Source of the DNA: Rothia mucilaginosa
GTDB lineage: Bacteria > Actinomycetota > Actinomycetes > Actinomycetales > Micrococcaceae
DNA length: 64,000 nucleotides
Direction: 5' to 3'
Assembly: GCF_019334805.1 (NCBI RefSeq)
Contig: NZ_CP079822.1
Coordinates: 744,001 to 808,000 of the forward strand
The notes under the pieces are model-generated. The model ran no database searches. It saw only the letters and a list, made by a program, of their open reading frames with translations, and was not told the DNA's origin. Made by a program: the position numbers and the translations under genes. This document shows, piece by piece, positions 47,078 to 60,400 of this stretch (position 1 is its first letter; each line of letters opens with the position of its first letter).

Positions 47078-47956
47078 TTACGCCGCCTGACGCTCCGCAG
47101 TCTCAACCACGTTCACCAGCAGCTCCGCGCGGGTCATCGGGCCCACACCGCCGGGGTTCGGGGAAACCCAGGACGCCTTCTGCGCAGCCTCCGGGGAGAC
47201 GTCGCCGAATAGCTTCTTCTTGCCGGTCTCCGGGTCCTCAGCACGGGAAACACCAACGTCCAGCAGGATTGCGCCGTCCTTGACCTGGTGAGCCTTCAGC
47301 ACGTGCGGAACACCCACAGCGGCAACAATGACGTCAGCCTCGCGCAGTACCTCGTCCAGGTTCTCGGTACCGGTGTGCGCCAGGGTTGCGGTCGCGTTCA
47401 CCTCGCGGCGGGTCAGCAGCAGACCCAGCGGGCGGCCCACGGTAATGCCGCGGCCGAGCACCACAACGTTCTTGCCGTTCCAGTCGATGCCGTGGCGCTT
47501 CACCAGCTCAATGACACCGTTGGGGGTGCAGGGCAGCGGGGAATCCAGCGGCTCAGAAACGTTCAGCACGAGCTTGCCGAGGTTGGTCGGGTGCAGGCCG
47601 TCAGCGTCCTTCTCGGGGGCGATGCGCTCCAGCACGCGGTTGGTGTCCAGGTGCTTGGGCAGGGGCAACTGCACAATGTAGCTGGTGCACGCCGGGTCGT
47701 TGTTCAGCTTGTCGATCTCTGCGTCGAGCTCTTCCTGAGTGATGTCACCGGGCAGGTCCACACGGATGGAGTTAATACCGATCTCTGCGCAGTCGCGGTG
47801 CTTAGCGCCCACGTACGAGCGGGATGCGGGGTCGTCACCGACCAGCACGGTACCCAGGCCGGGGGTAATACCCTTAGCCTTGAGCGCCTCGACGCGTTCC
47901 TTCAGCTCTTCCTTGATGGCTGCGGCGGTTGCGTTACCGTCTAGAATCTGGGGCAT
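47078..47956 (-). CDS. folD: Methylenetetrahydrofolate dehydrogenase / cyclohydrolase
   Basis: FolD interconverts methylene- and formyl-tetrahydrofolate, feeding PurN and PurH. The 292-residue protein shows [15 protein letters not shown] (catalytic Lys), [26 protein letters not shown] (NADP loop) and [15 protein letters not shown] 47956 has AAGGA 6 nt away; an ATG 15 nt upstream is less likely. It lies downstream of glyA but behind a terminator. Confidence 0.96.
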   Translation of the reverse strand: MPQILDGNATAAAIKEELKERVEALKAKGITPGLGTVLVGDDPASRSYVGAKHRDCAEIGINSIRVDLPGDITQEELDAEIDKLNNDPACTSYIVQLPLPKHLDTNRVLERIAPEKDADGLHPTNLGKLVLNVSEPLDSPLPCTPNGVIELVKRHGIDWNGKNVVVLGRGITVGRPLGLLLTRREVNATATLAHTGTENLDEVLREADVIVAAVGVPHVLKAHQVKDGAILLDVGVSRAEDPETGKKKLFGDVSPEAAQKASWVSPNPGGVGPMTRAELLVNVVETAERQAA

Positions 47957-48104
47957 TGTTTTTCCTTCCATAGATTGCGGCGGGTTCGCCGAAACGAATG
48001 GTCTGTGTGTTGAGTTCTAGGGTGTGTGCCTAGAGGCGCCACTCCCCCGCTACGTCCCTCAACGGATGTAGTGGGTAGAGCGGCAAAAAGTAAGAGGGCG
48101 AAAT

Positions 48105-48152
48105 AACCCCGCCCGCTCAGCACCCACGAAGGGATGCTGAGCGAACGGGGTC
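48105..48152 (-). terminator. Terminator after glyA
   Basis: A long stem of about 16 bp with one internal mismatch (48105-48122 with 48135-48152). Confidence 0.8.
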
Positions 48153-48162
48153 ATTCATGGGT

Positions 48163-49437
48163 CTACCAGTTCTCGCTGCCCTGGTAGAGGGGGTACTTGG
48201 CGCACAGTGCCTCAACGCGGGCACGCAGCGCAGCGATGTCCGGGTTCGGCAGCAGTACGGAAGCAATAATGTCGGCTACCTCGGTGAAGCCCTCAGCATC
48301 GAAGCCGCGGGTCGCCAGAGCGGGGGTACCGATACGCAGACCGGAGGTCACCATCGGCGGGCGCGGGTCGTTCGGCACGGCGTTACGGTTGACGGTAATG
48401 CCAGCGGCGTGCAGCAGATCCTCTGCTTCCTTACCGTTGAGGGCGTGGTCGCGCAGGTCAACAAGCACCAGGTGAACGTCAGTACCGCCGGATGCGATCG
48501 ACACGCCGGCGTCCTTCATGTCCTGCTGCAGCAGGCGGTTCGCCAGGATCTGTGCGCCCTCAACGGTGCGCTTCTGACGGTCCTTGAACGCGTCAGATGC
48601 GGCGACCTTGAACGCGGTAGCCTTCGCAGCGATCACGTGCATGAGCGGGCCGCCCTGCTGGCCGGGGAACACTGCGGAGTCAATCTTCTTCTTCAGTTCC
48701 TCGGTGCAGAGGATGAAGCCGGAGCGGGGGCCGCCCAGGGTCTTGTGCACGGTGGAGGAGACCACGTGTGCGTGCGGGACGGGGTTCGGGTGCAGACCCG
48801 CAGCCACCAGGCCCGCGAAGTGAGCCATGTCCACCCACAGGTACGCACCGATTTCGTCAGCAATCGCTCGGAACGCGGCGAAGTCCAGCTGACGGGGGTA
48901 CGCGGACCAGCCGGCAATAATCAGCTTGGGACGCTCAGCCAGAGCCAGTTCACGCACCTGCTCCATGTCAACACGGCCGGACTCGTCCACGCCGTACGCC
49001 ACAACGTGGTACAGCTTGCCGGAGACGTTCAGCTTCATGCCGTGGGTCAGGTGGCCACCGTGTGCCAGGGACAGACCCATGATGGTGTCGCCGGGGTTCA
49101 GCAGTGCGTGCATGACGGCGTTGTTCGCCTGCGCACCGGAGTGAGGCTGAACGTTGGCGTGCTCAGCACCGAAGAGTTCCTTCACGCGGGAAATAGCGAG
49201 GGACTCAACGATGTCAACGAATTCGCAGCCGCCGTAGTAGCGGCGGCCGGGGTAACCCTCAGCGTACTTGTTGGTCAGCACCGAGCCCTGGCTTTCGAGG
49301 ACGGCACGGGGGACGAAGTTCTCGGATGCAATCATCTCGAGGGTGTTCTGCTGGCGCTTGCGCTCCAGCTCAATGGCTTCTGCAACTTCGGGGTCAAGGT
49401 CGGCGAGGGGCATCTCGAGGATCTTCTGCTCGGACAT
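48163..49437 (-). CDS. glyA: Serine hydroxymethyltransferase
   Basis: GlyA interconverts serine and glycine and makes methylene-tetrahydrofolate. The 424-residue PLP enzyme has [20 protein letters not shown], the YYGGCEFVD segment, the PLP lysine in [13 protein letters not shown], and the folate loop. Start at ATG 49437. The upstream 240 nt hold a large inverted repeat and a palindrome, so the gene may be specifically regulated. Confidence 0.97.
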   Translation of the reverse strand: MSEQKILEMPLADLDPEVAEAIELERKRQQNTLEMIASENFVPRAVLESQGSVLTNKYAEGYPGRRYYGGCEFVDIVESLAISRVKELFGAEHANVQPHSGAQANNAVMHALLNPGDTIMGLSLAHGGHLTHGMKLNVSGKLYHVVAYGVDESGRVDMEQVRELALAERPKLIIAGWSAYPRQLDFAAFRAIADEIGAYLWVDMAHFAGLVAAGLHPNPVPHAHVVSSTVHKTLGGPRSGFILCTEELKKKIDSAVFPGQQGGPLMHVIAAKATAFKVAASDAFKDRQKRTVEGAQILANRLLQQDMKDAGVSIASGGTDVHLVLVDLRDHALNGKEAEDLLHAAGITVNRNAVPNDPRPPMVTSGLRIGTPALATRGFDAEGFTEVADIIASVLLPNPDIAALRARVEALCAKYPLYQGSENW

Positions 49438-49550
49438 TACGCTCCTGGGAGTGTTTTTGCATTATCTTCGGTCGCTCATCATCGGGGCTGCGGCAGTGTC
49501 TGCGGCTGAAAACCCTGAATGAAAAAATATGAGCTACACCTCATAATACC

Positions 49551-49597
49551 GTAAAGCCCGCTTTCCTTCGAGAAGGAAAACATGCTTTACAAAGCAT
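49551..49597. promoter_or_regulatory. Inverted repeat and palindrome upstream of glyA
   Basis: GTAAAGC (49551-49557) and GCTTTAC (49584-49590) flank TTTCCTTC-GA-GAAGGAAA, giving a 40-nt nested inverted repeat. It overlaps the 7-2-7 palindrome ATGCTTTACAAAGCAT at 49582-49597. It lies 114-160 nt before the glyA start. It may be an operator, or a terminator of the upstream TetR gene. Confidence 0.55.
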
Positions 49598-49681
49598 CAC
49601 GATGAAGTTTTACACCGCCACCGCAGGGCATATAAACCGGCCTTTAGGCTTATCGGCGGTAGCTACGCGGGTCTACAAACC

Positions 49682-50263
49682 CTACGCCTGACGCAGGATA
49701 GCGGAAGCATACTCCAGGTACGCCTCGCGAGCGCTCTCCTTCTTACCGCCAGCCACCAGCTGGGTCTGCACCACGTAACCGGTCAGCACCGACAGCACCG
49801 CGGCACCGATAACGGTCAGCCACTCTTCAAGCTCTTCTTCGGTGAAGTCCAGCTCAGCGGCACCCCAGGCGCGGTAGCGTTCCAGGGACTGATCGCGCAG
49901 GTAGCTCAGCTGTTCAGACACCACGGTCGCCAGCTGCGGCATTGCCACAGCCTCGCCCCAGGTGACGAGCAGGTGACGGCGAATCTTGGGGGTGTCCAGC
50001 ACCTTCAGGCACCCGAACACGTAGTCCCAGGGCTGTTCGGCGCGGATGCGGTCGAAGGGCGCCATGTCCATGCGGGCTGCCGCCAGGATAATCTCATCCT
50101 TGGAGGAGAAGTGGTTATAAATCGCTCCAGCAGACAGGCCAGTGGCCGCAATAATCTCGCTCATCGAAGCCTTCTGATAACCGTGCTTGATGAAGCATTC
50201 GCGGGCGGTCTCTACAATCTGAGAACGCCTGTTCTTTTTGTATTCTTCGCTGACTTTAGGCAC
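49682..50263 (-). CDS. TetR family transcriptional regulator
   Basis: This 193-residue protein has a TetR N-terminal helix-turn-helix: SQIVETARECFIKHGYQKAS, then MSEIIAATGLSAGAIYNHFS. The C-terminal ligand domain (residues 60-193) has no recognisable specificity. Start is GTG 50263, which directly follows a -10 hexamer. It is not divergent from a transporter, so its target is not obvious; glyA lies downstream on the same strand. Confidence 0.9.
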   Translation of the reverse strand: MPKVSEEYKKNRRSQIVETARECFIKHGYQKASMSEIIAATGLSAGAIYNHFSSKDEIILAAARMDMAPFDRIRAEQPWDYVFGCLKVLDTPKIRRHLLVTWGEAVAMPQLATVVSEQLSYLRDQSLERYRAWGAAELDFTEEELEEWLTVIGAAVLSVLTGYVVQTQLVAGGKKESAREAYLEYASAILRQA

Positions 50264-50269
50264 AACCTA

Positions 50270-50275
50270 ATCCTA
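50270..50275 (-). promoter_or_regulatory. Candidate -10 of the TetR gene (leaderless)
   Basis: On the minus strand TAGGAT is followed by 6 nt and the GTG at 50263. Confidence 0.5.
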
Positions 50276-50440
50276 GCGAATTTTTAGCCAATCCGTGCGC
50301 ATCCTGGTTGCCGTTGACGCGCCCTCATGCGCAAATCCGGCGCAAAATAGAGCAAAAATTCTATAAATACGACTGCCCACAATACGGATGCCCCACCGCG
50401 AATACCCCAACGCAGATGCCTCGGGTGGAGAGCATGAAAA

Positions 50441-50489
50441 AGCGGGGCATCCCAGGCTCACCAAAAGGTTCACCCGGAAATACCCCGCT
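50441..50489 (-). terminator. Terminator after purH
   Basis: AGCGGGG (50441-50447) pairs with CCCCGCT (50483-50489), with further weak pairing in the 35-nt loop. Confidence 0.55.
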
Positions 50490-50531
50490 CACAGCAGGTA
50501 GCTCAGCGCGCGCTGAGCCCGCTACACATGT

Positions 50532-52142
50532 TTAGTGGAAGAAGTGGCGGGTACCGGTCAGGTACATGGTCACGCCAGCAGCCTTAGCCGCCTCGATAAC
50601 TTCCTCGTCGCGGATCGAACCGCCCGGGTGCACGACGGCACGCACGCCGGCGTCCAGCAGCACCTGCAGGCCGTCAGCGAAGGGGAAGAACGCGTCGGAT
50701 GCGGCAACCGCACCGCGGGCACGCTCGTTACCTTCACCGCCGAGAGTGTTCGCGCGCTCCACCGAAAGCTTGCAGGAATCCACGCGGTTCACCTGGCCCA
50801 TGCCGATGCCCACGGCGGCACCGTTATCGGCAAGCAGAATAGCGTTGGACTTGGGCGAACGCAGTGCACGCCACGCGAACTCGAGGTCACGCAGGGTTGC
50901 CTCGTCAGCCGGCTCACCGGCAACCAGGGTCCAGTTCTTCGGGTCGTCACCCTCAGCCTGTAGGCGGTCAGCCTCCTGGAAGAGTGCGCCACCGGAAATG
51001 GGGCGGTACTCGATAGCCTCGCGGGCAAAGTTCTCGGGCAGAACCAGCAGGCGCAGGTTCTTCTTCTCACGCAGGATCTCCAGCGCCTCGGGCTCGAAGC
51101 CGGGAGCCACGATCACCTCGGTGAAGATGCCCTTGACGGTCTGAGCCATAGCGGCGGTCACCGGGCGGTTAGCGGCAATCACGCCACCGTATGCGGACAG
51201 CGGGTCGCAAGCGTGCGCCTTCGCGTGAGCGTCCGCAATCGGGTCAGCCGCGCCGGGGGTTGCCACAGCAATACCGCAGGGGTTGTTGTGCTTGATAACG
51301 GCAACAGCCGGCTCGTCGAAGTCGTAAGCGGCACGCAGAGCGGCATCAGCATCAACGTAGTTGTTGTAGCTCATCGCCTTACCGTGCAGCTGCTCCGCCT
51401 GAGCAATGCCGGGGGCAGCGGCGGGGTCAACGTACAGGGCGGCACGCTGGTGCGGGTTCTCGCCGTAACGCAGGGTCTCGCTGCGCTCGAAGCCCAGGCC
51501 AGCGTACGGGGGCCAGAAGTTAGCGTCCTCATCCTGCAGGAACTGGGATGCGGTCCAGGTAGCCACAGCGGTATCGTACGCGGCGGTGTGGGCGAATGCG
51601 CCGGCAGCAAGGCGGCGGCGCTCATCCAGGGAGAAGCCACCGTTCTTAGCGGCCTCAACGGTGCGCGCGTAGTCGGCGGGGTCCACAACAATAGCGACGG
51701 CGTCGTGGTTCTTCGCGGCAGCGCGAACCATGGAGGGGCCACCAATGTCGATCTTCTCGATGATGGCGTCCTGATCGGCACCGGAAGCAACGGTCTCAAC
51801 GAAGGGGTACAGGTTCACAACCACCAGGTCGAATGCCTCAACATCCAGCTCTTCGAGGGTGTCGATGTGCTCCTGCTTGCGGCGGTCCGCCAGAATACCG
51901 GCGTGGATGCGCGGGTGCAGGGTCTTCACGCGCCCTTCGAGGCACTCGGGGAAACCGGTAACTTCGGTGACCTCGGTGACGGGTACGCCTGCTGCCGCGA
52001 TGGTGGATGCGGTGGAGCCGGTGGAGACCAGCGCGACGCCAGCCTCGTGCAGGCCGCGGGCGAACTCCTCCAGACCGGTCTTGTCGTAGACGGAAATGAG
52101 GGCGCGGCGCAGGGGCACGCGATCGAGCTCAATGAGAGACAC
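50532..52142 (-). CDS. purH: Bifunctional AICAR formyltransferase / IMP cyclohydrolase
   Basis: PurH performs the last two steps to IMP. The 536-residue protein has an N-terminal MGS-fold cyclohydrolase ([41 protein letters not shown]) and a C-terminal formyltransferase with [13 protein letters not shown] (catalytic Lys-His). It ends in [11 protein letters not shown], the typical PurH tail. It follows purN on the same strand after 211 nt. Confidence 0.97.
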   Translation of the reverse strand: MSLIELDRVPLRRALISVYDKTGLEEFARGLHEAGVALVSTGSTASTIAAAGVPVTEVTEVTGFPECLEGRVKTLHPRIHAGILADRRKQEHIDTLEELDVEAFDLVVVNLYPFVETVASGADQDAIIEKIDIGGPSMVRAAAKNHDAVAIVVDPADYARTVEAAKNGGFSLDERRRLAAGAFAHTAAYDTAVATWTASQFLQDEDANFWPPYAGLGFERSETLRYGENPHQRAALYVDPAAAPGIAQAEQLHGKAMSYNNYVDADAALRAAYDFDEPAVAVIKHNNPCGIAVATPGAADPIADAHAKAHACDPLSAYGGVIAANRPVTAAMAQTVKGIFTEVIVAPGFEPEALEILREKKNLRLLVLPENFAREAIEYRPISGGALFQEADRLQAEGDDPKNWTLVAGEPADEATLRDLEFAWRALRSPKSNAILLADNGAAVGIGMGQVNRVDSCKLSVERANTLGGEGNERARGAVAASDAFFPFADGLQVLLDAGVRAVVHPGGSIRDEEVIEAAKAAGVTMYLTGTRHFFH

Positions 52143-52353
52143 AAATACTCCGATGCTTTAGACGTGCACGCCGGTTCTCGGCGGCACAGCTGGTGGATGG
52201 ACGTAGCCTGCCCGGATAGACAGGGCATGTGTGGGGGTATTCCCCGCCGCTGTGCACCTTCCCCTCAGGGGTACTCGGGTGCCACAACGGAACGTGTGTG
52301 GGCGGCGGGGTGTGAGCTCGGCTCATTCCGCCGCAAAAATCTAGTGGGCGGAA
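52143..52353 (-). other. Structured purN-purH intergenic stretch
   Basis: Long-range arms CCCCGCCG (near 52243) and CGGCGGGG (near 52303) could pair, with smaller hairpins between. I looked for the ZTP riboswitch common upstream of purH and did not find its conserved core. Confidence 0.35.
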
Positions 52354-52950
52354 TTAGCTGTCGGATGCAGCGCCGTCAGATGCAGCGCCGTGAGATTCAG
52401 CCAGGGATGCGATGGTCTGCACGAGCAGGCGGCGCTCCTGCACCTTAATGCGTTCGTGCAGGGTCTCTTCGGTGTCGTCATCCAGAACGGGCACTGCCGC
52501 CTGGGCGAGGATGGGGCCGGTGTCAACGCCCGCATCCACAAAGTGGACGGTCAGGCCGGTAATCTTCACACCGTGCGCCAGGGCGTCACGCACGCCGTGC
52601 GCACCCGGGAAGGAGGGCAGCAGGGCCGGGTGGGTGTTAATAATGCGGTTGCTGAAACGCTCGACCAGCTGCGCGTCAACAATGCGCATGAAGCCAGCGA
52701 ACACAATGTAATCGGGGTCGTAGGAAGCAATCTTTTCTTCCAGCGCGCGGTTCCAGGAGAGGCGGTCGGCGTAGTCGCCGGGCTGCACCAGGAAAGTGGG
52801 TACACCCGCCGCCTGGGCACGTTCAATACCCAGACAGGGCTTGTCGGCGCCCACTGCCGCAATTTCGAGGGGAAGCTCGCCCGCCGCTACGGCGTCGAGG
52901 ATGGACTGAAGATTCGTTCCGGAGCCGGATACCATAACCACAATTCGCAC
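52354..52950 (-). CDS. purN: Phosphoribosylglycinamide formyltransferase
   Basis: PurN transfers a formyl group from 10-formyl-THF to GAR. The 198-residue protein shows VMVSGSGTNLQS (phosphate loop), FMRIVDAQLVERF, the active site INTHPALLPSFPGAHG, and the Asp-bearing VHFVDAGVDTGPI. The C-terminus ends in a 15-nt coding repeat giving two GAASD units. Start is GTG 52950, which directly follows a -10 hexamer. purN, purH and perM stay together as in mycobacteria. Confidence 0.96.
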   Translation of the reverse strand: MRIVVMVSGSGTNLQSILDAVAAGELPLEIAAVGADKPCLGIERAQAAGVPTFLVQPGDYADRLSWNRALEEKIASYDPDYIVFAGFMRIVDAQLVERFSNRIINTHPALLPSFPGAHGVRDALAHGVKITGLTVHFVDAGVDTGPILAQAAVPVLDDDTEETLHERIKVQERRLLVQTIASLAESHGAASDGAASDS

Positions 52951-52956
52951 CCGACT

Positions 52957-52962
52957 AGTATA
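52957..52962 (-). promoter_or_regulatory. Candidate -10 of purN (leaderless)
   Basis: On the minus strand TATACT is followed by 6 nt and the GTG at 52950. Confidence 0.6.
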
Positions 52963-53089
52963 ACCCGTCTCACACCCTTATCCAAAGGGGTACGAGGTTC
53001 ACAACAGACCCAAAGCCCAAAGGCGAGCACAAAGAAACCCCGGCGGGAGAAATCCTCGCCAGGGTTAGCCGGGGTTCGCCGGGCGCAAA

Positions 53090-53137
53090 CTCAACAGGTC
53101 GCGAGCTCAATAGGTTGCATACTCAATAGGTCGCGGG
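53090..53137 (+). repeat. 16-bp tandem repeat x3 upstream of a small membrane protein gene
   Basis: Three units start at 53090, 53106 and 53122 and fit CTCAAYAGGTYGCRNR. They end 12 nt before the -10 hexamer of the next gene. Confidence 0.8.
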
Positions 53138-53149
53138 CAGGCGGGGCGG

Positions 53150-53155
53150 TACCCT
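53150..53155 (+). promoter_or_regulatory. Candidate -10 of the small membrane protein gene (leaderless)
   Basis: TACCCT is followed by 7 nt and the ATG at 53163. Confidence 0.5.
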
Positions 53156-53162
53156 TATAGGT

Positions 53163-56236
<3,074 letters not shown>

Positions 56237-56262
56237 TCAATCATGCCACGAATTAACGACGA

Positions 56263-56295
56263 AACCCGCCTCCGATTAACACTCGAAAGCGGGTT
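56263..56295 (-). terminator. Terminator after the toxin-antitoxin operon
   Basis: AACCCGC (56263-56269) pairs with GCGGGTT (56289-56295) between the toxin stop and perM. Confidence 0.6.
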
Positions 56296-56359
56296 CTCAC
56301 AACTATTCACACAGGGATTCATACAGGGACGCACGCGAGGAGGCGCATCCGGCAAAGTT

Positions 56360-56794
56360 TTAATCCTCAGTCCACGGGTTGGAAGCCTGAACGCCCCAGG
56401 CACGGTACACCTGCGCCTTAGAAGAAATCAGCTCCAAATCATAGGCACTCGCGCTCGCCGCCATCAGACCCTCCAGGGCGGCGGTAGGCAACGGACCGGC
56501 ATCGTCACGACCCACGGCATGCACGCCACGCGGCGCCTGACGGCCAGCCCACTCGAGGCTCACGCGCGCATCCACATTAATAACGTGGTCGCCAAAGCGC
56601 TCAAGAAGTTCGGTAATCCAACGATCAGTTTCCGGGTAGGGGTACAGGCCCTTCAGCTCACCAATACTCAGCACAGAAATGTACATGTGTCGGAACGAGC
56701 GGCGGCGCAGAAAAGCGACCACGGCGGGGTCAGGATCCGCCTTACGGATCTCCGCAAGAACGTCGGAGTCCAGGAGCATACCGGAGAAATTCAT
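56360..56794 (-). CDS. PIN-domain protein, probable VapC-like toxin
   Basis: This 144-residue protein fits the PIN fold of VapC/FitB ribonuclease toxins. Acidic residues appear at Asp9/Asp11 in MLLDSDVLAEIRK, Glu46 in VLSIGELKGLY, and Glu108 in LEGLMAASASAYDLELIS where an Asp is more usual. The final Asn/Asp of the usual TRN-x-x-DF motif is replaced by SSKAQVY, so activity may be altered. It starts 10 nt after the small upstream gene, the usual antitoxin-toxin layout. Confidence 0.75.
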   Translation of the reverse strand: MNFSGMLLDSDVLAEIRKADPDPAVVAFLRRRSFRHMYISVLSIGELKGLYPYPETDRWITELLERFGDHVINVDARVSLEWAGRQAPRGVHAVGRDDAGPLPTAALEGLMAASASAYDLELISSKAQVYRAWGVQASNPWTED

Positions 56795-56804
56795 ACCCCT
56801 AATG

Positions 56805-57032
56805 CTACGCTACGCGCAGACCGGCGTACTCAATAGCGGGGATGCCCTCGGGGTTGGGCAGAAGAAGGAAGTTCAGGAACTCGTCGCGCTTAGAAGAAAT
56901 GCGGGAGTAATCGTCAATGCTGACTGCGGTGTATCCGCCTCGCGCGGGGACAGCTGCGGCACGCAGGCTTTCCTGGTAGGAGCGGGAGGGGTTCAGAGAG
57001 ATTGCTGCTTTGGTTGCAGAGCCGTTGTACAT
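56805..57032 (-). CDS. Probable antitoxin of the PIN toxin
   Basis: A 75-residue protein directly upstream of the PIN gene. The segment RGGYTAVSIDDYSRI resembles the strand and helix of Phd/YefM antitoxins, and the C-terminal third (FLLLPNPEGIPAIEYAGLR) would be the toxin-binding part. The N-terminus is short for a DNA-binding antitoxin. ATG 57032 is chosen because the longer frame back to 57089 adds a basic, non-conserved lead. Identity rests largely on position. Confidence 0.55.
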   Translation of the reverse strand: MYNGSATKAAISLNPSRSYQESLRAAAVPARGGYTAVSIDDYSRISSKRDEFLNFLLLPNPEGIPAIEYAGLRVA

Positions 57033-57480
57033 GTGACAACCTGCGCCGTGAGTGGCGCGATCCTTTCGCGTTGCTCTTGTCTGTACCAATTACCACCGGT
57101 TATTCCGGTGGTGAATACAAACCGCTTCGTCATCCGAGCCACCCGTGAACATGGGGTTGGCGTTCGACCATAGTCGGAGCTTATCAGTCGAAACTCTTGA
57201 AGCTGGGTTTAGCTTACAGCATTTTCTCAAGTTAAGTAAAGCGTTTTCTGAAAGAGATTTAGATTATTGGCGTTTTGGCTTGTGAGAGTGTTTTAGACGG
57301 CGGCAATTTTTGATACTGCGCGGAATATCTTATGTGAATACCGGTGTTTTTATGCACTAAAAACTCCCCCACCACAAATACGAAATACACCCTAAGCCAC
57401 CGCCAAATAGTCGGCTCGGCAACCAGCCCGACAGCCGCCAGCACATGACCGGCGACAAGGCGCAAACCGGTACGATACGC
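57033..57480. other. Divergent promoter region, antitoxin / helicase
   Basis: About 450 nt without a gene. It contains the palindrome at 57092-57112 and an AT-rich part from 57180 to 57350. Confidence 0.5.
57092..57112. promoter_or_regulatory. Operator-like palindrome upstream of the antitoxin
   Basis: ACCACCGG-TTATT-CCGGTGGT is a perfect 8-bp inverted repeat, 60 nt before the antitoxin start. Antitoxins of this kind bind such sites to repress their own operon. Confidence 0.55.
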
Positions 57481-57486
57481 GATAAT
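57481..57486 (+). promoter_or_regulatory. Candidate -10 of the helicase gene (leaderless)
   Basis: GATAAT is followed by 6 nt and the GTG at 57493. Confidence 0.45.
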
Positions 57487-57492
57487 GAGCTG

Positions 57493-60400
57493 GTGAGCGC
57501 CAACAACCCCTTCCCCGAAATTCCCATCACCGTACCGCAGATCATTCGCCAGGCCGGGCACCGCACCTACCAGCGCGGTGTCGCCTACCAGCGCAACCGC
57601 GAAGTCATCCGATACAGCTACGACGAAGACAATAGCACCCTCACCGGGCTCGTCAACGGAAGCACCATCATCCCCTACGAAGTGACCATTCGCTTCTTCC
57701 CCGCCGTCAGCGGCTCCGCAACCTTCACCGCCCGCTGCACCTGCCCTGTGCTCACCGACTGCAAGCACGCCGTAGCGCTCATGCTCACCGCGCTCGACCG
57801 CGCCTCCGTAGCGAAAAAGGCACTCAGCGAACACCCCGGACCGGTCGGCGTACCCGGTGCCGCAGCGAAGGCTACCGCAGCGAAGGGTGCGACAGACGCA
57901 AAAGGATCCGCTGCAAAGGGATCCGCAGATTCAAAGAGCGCGGACATTGCGGAGGCGAAGAAAGCCGCCGACCCGCTCGCGGCACTACGCGCCTCCGGTG
58001 CACTCACCACCGCGGCAAAACTGCCCGCGCCCGATGCGGAGACTGCCGAGCCCGAAAACCCCCAGGGAAGCCTTGCGCTCAACAAGCTAGGCTCTTCCCC
58101 CACTGCGCTCGACCCCACAGCGCTCGATGGTGCCGCCTCCAAAATTTCTGCCTGGCGGCGCGACCTCTCCTCCGTTCTTTCCGCACGTCAGGACCTTGCG
58201 GGCATTGATTCGATGCGCGTGAGCGGCGCCCTGGATTTCTCGCTAAGCGTCTCCGGATCCTACGCGCGCGGCCGCAATATGCCCGGGGCAACCCCCAGCA
58301 TTAACCTGCTCGCCCGCCCGCTCATGGCGTCCAAAACCGGGCGCTGGATCAAGGGCGGACTCAGCTGGGAAACCTTCGCTTCCAGCGTGGGCGGCCCCGT
58401 CGGGCGGCACGAAATCTACCCCGAACACGAACGATTTTTCGCCGAACTCTACTCGATTGCCCGCCCCTGGCAGAACATGTATTCCTCGCACCGCGACTGG
58501 ATTTCGATTAGCGCTTCTGCCTCCACTCTGCTCTGGGATGTACTCGCCCGCGCGGAGGATATTGGCCTGCCTCTGCTCGTCAACGGTCGCGAGGTGAACT
58601 ACGCCGTGCTGAGCCCCGCACAGGTGCGCCTGCACGCCGCCGCCTGCGAAGAGAAACACGCGGAAGGCGCCGGGCTGCAACTTCAAGCCGCGCTCAGCTG
58701 GGAAGGACGCGAAGGCGAATTGCTGCGCCAGCTCTGGCTACCCGCCGCGCACTGCCACCCCATCGGCACCCCGCGCACCGGCTTCTTTGCCCTGGGCGGG
58801 CTCGCTCAGCAGGAGTACGAACAGGCGGCCAAGGCGGTGCACTGGAAGACCGCGCGCCCCGGCGCGCTGGATGAAGTGGGCCGCGAATCTTTCGTGCACA
58901 AGACTGCCCCAAAGGACGCACGGGAGGTACCTGCCGAGCCCTCTGCCCCGACCCTCAACCCGGCGCAGGGCGAACGAGGACAGGGTGAACGGGTGCGCTA
59001 CTCCCCCGCCGTACCCGAACTGCCCGAGGGCGTGGAGCTGGCGCTCATCCCCCTGGTTGAGCCGCTCGACGCCGCCTCCGAATCGCTCATTAGCGCCGGA
59101 ACCGTGCACATTCCCGCCGCGGAACGCGCCACGTTCCAAAAGGAATACCTGCCCGCGCTCAGCCGCTCCATTCCTTCGCTGACCCCCGATCCGGCGCTGG
59201 CGCTGCCGCGCGTGAAGCCGCCGCATCTGGTACTTGACATCAGCTTTGACGAGCAGGTGCGCCACGACGCGCAGCTGAGCTGGCATTGGGAGTACCCGCT
59301 GAACCCCTTCGCGGAGGACAGTGTGGAGGAGGACAGCACTGATGAGGCGAGCGCAGAGGAGGCGCGCATCCAGAATCCTGCGACCGGCTCCGATGTGTAC
59401 TCCCTGCCCGTTTTCGGCTACCCCGGCGAAGAGGGCGGTGAGGTTCGCGATGAGCGTTTTGAGGCGCGCGTACTGCGTTCGGTGCGCGCGATTCTTGCCG
59501 CTCATCCGGCGCTTTCCGGGCTGGAGGAGCGCCGCATCGAAGGCTGGGAGACCCGCGAGTTGCTCAGCGCGATTCTGCCGAAGCTTCGCCGTGTTTCCGC
59601 TGTTCAGATGCGTTTTAACGGTACTCCGCCGCAGTTCGTGAAGGCGACCGACGCGCTCATTGAAGTCACCGTGAGCGAGGGCAATTCTCGTGACTGGTTC
59701 GGTCTGGGTATTGCGGTGAAGGTCAATAATTGGACCGTGCCGTTCGCGCAGATTTTTGAGGCGCTAGATCGCGGGGCGGACCGTATTCTGCTCGGTAACG
59801 GCACCTATTTTTCGCTGCGTCGACCCGAGTTTAAGACCTTGCGCACCCTCATCGCGGAGGCTCGCGAACTCGACGATGCGGGTGGTGAGCTGCGCATTAA
59901 CCGTCACCAGGCGGGTCTGTTCTCTGAGCTGGAGTCGCTGGCGGCGAGCGTGCATACGACCGCGCGGTGGGACGCTCAGGTGCGTTCGCTGCTGGAGCTG
60001 GTTGAGGGCCTGGAGGATGCCGAAGAGAGCACCGAAAAAGGTACTGAAAAGACCTCTGACAAGGGTGCTCATGGTTCCCCCGCGCCGCAGAAGGCTTCCC
60101 GTCGGGTGATTGCTCAGCGCCCGGTACCCGCCGGTCTGCAGGCGACCCTACGCCCCTACCAGGTGGAGGGTTTCCAATGGTTGTCGTTCCTGTACGAGCA
60201 GCGTCTGGGCGGTATTCTCGCCGACGATATGGGTCTGGGTAAGACCGTGCAGGCTCTCGCTCTGCTCGCCCACGCGATTGAGGAGCATCGTGCTGCCTCC
60301 GAACGTACCACCGGGCGCGGTGAGAGCGTCGAGCCGTTCGCGCCTTTCCTCGTGGTTGCGCCGACCTCCGTCATCACCAATTGGGCGGCGGAGGCGGCAC

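Noticed and set aside
52143..52353. ZTP riboswitch upstream of purH
   Set aside because: The conserved core sequences of the pfl motif were not found on the minus strand.
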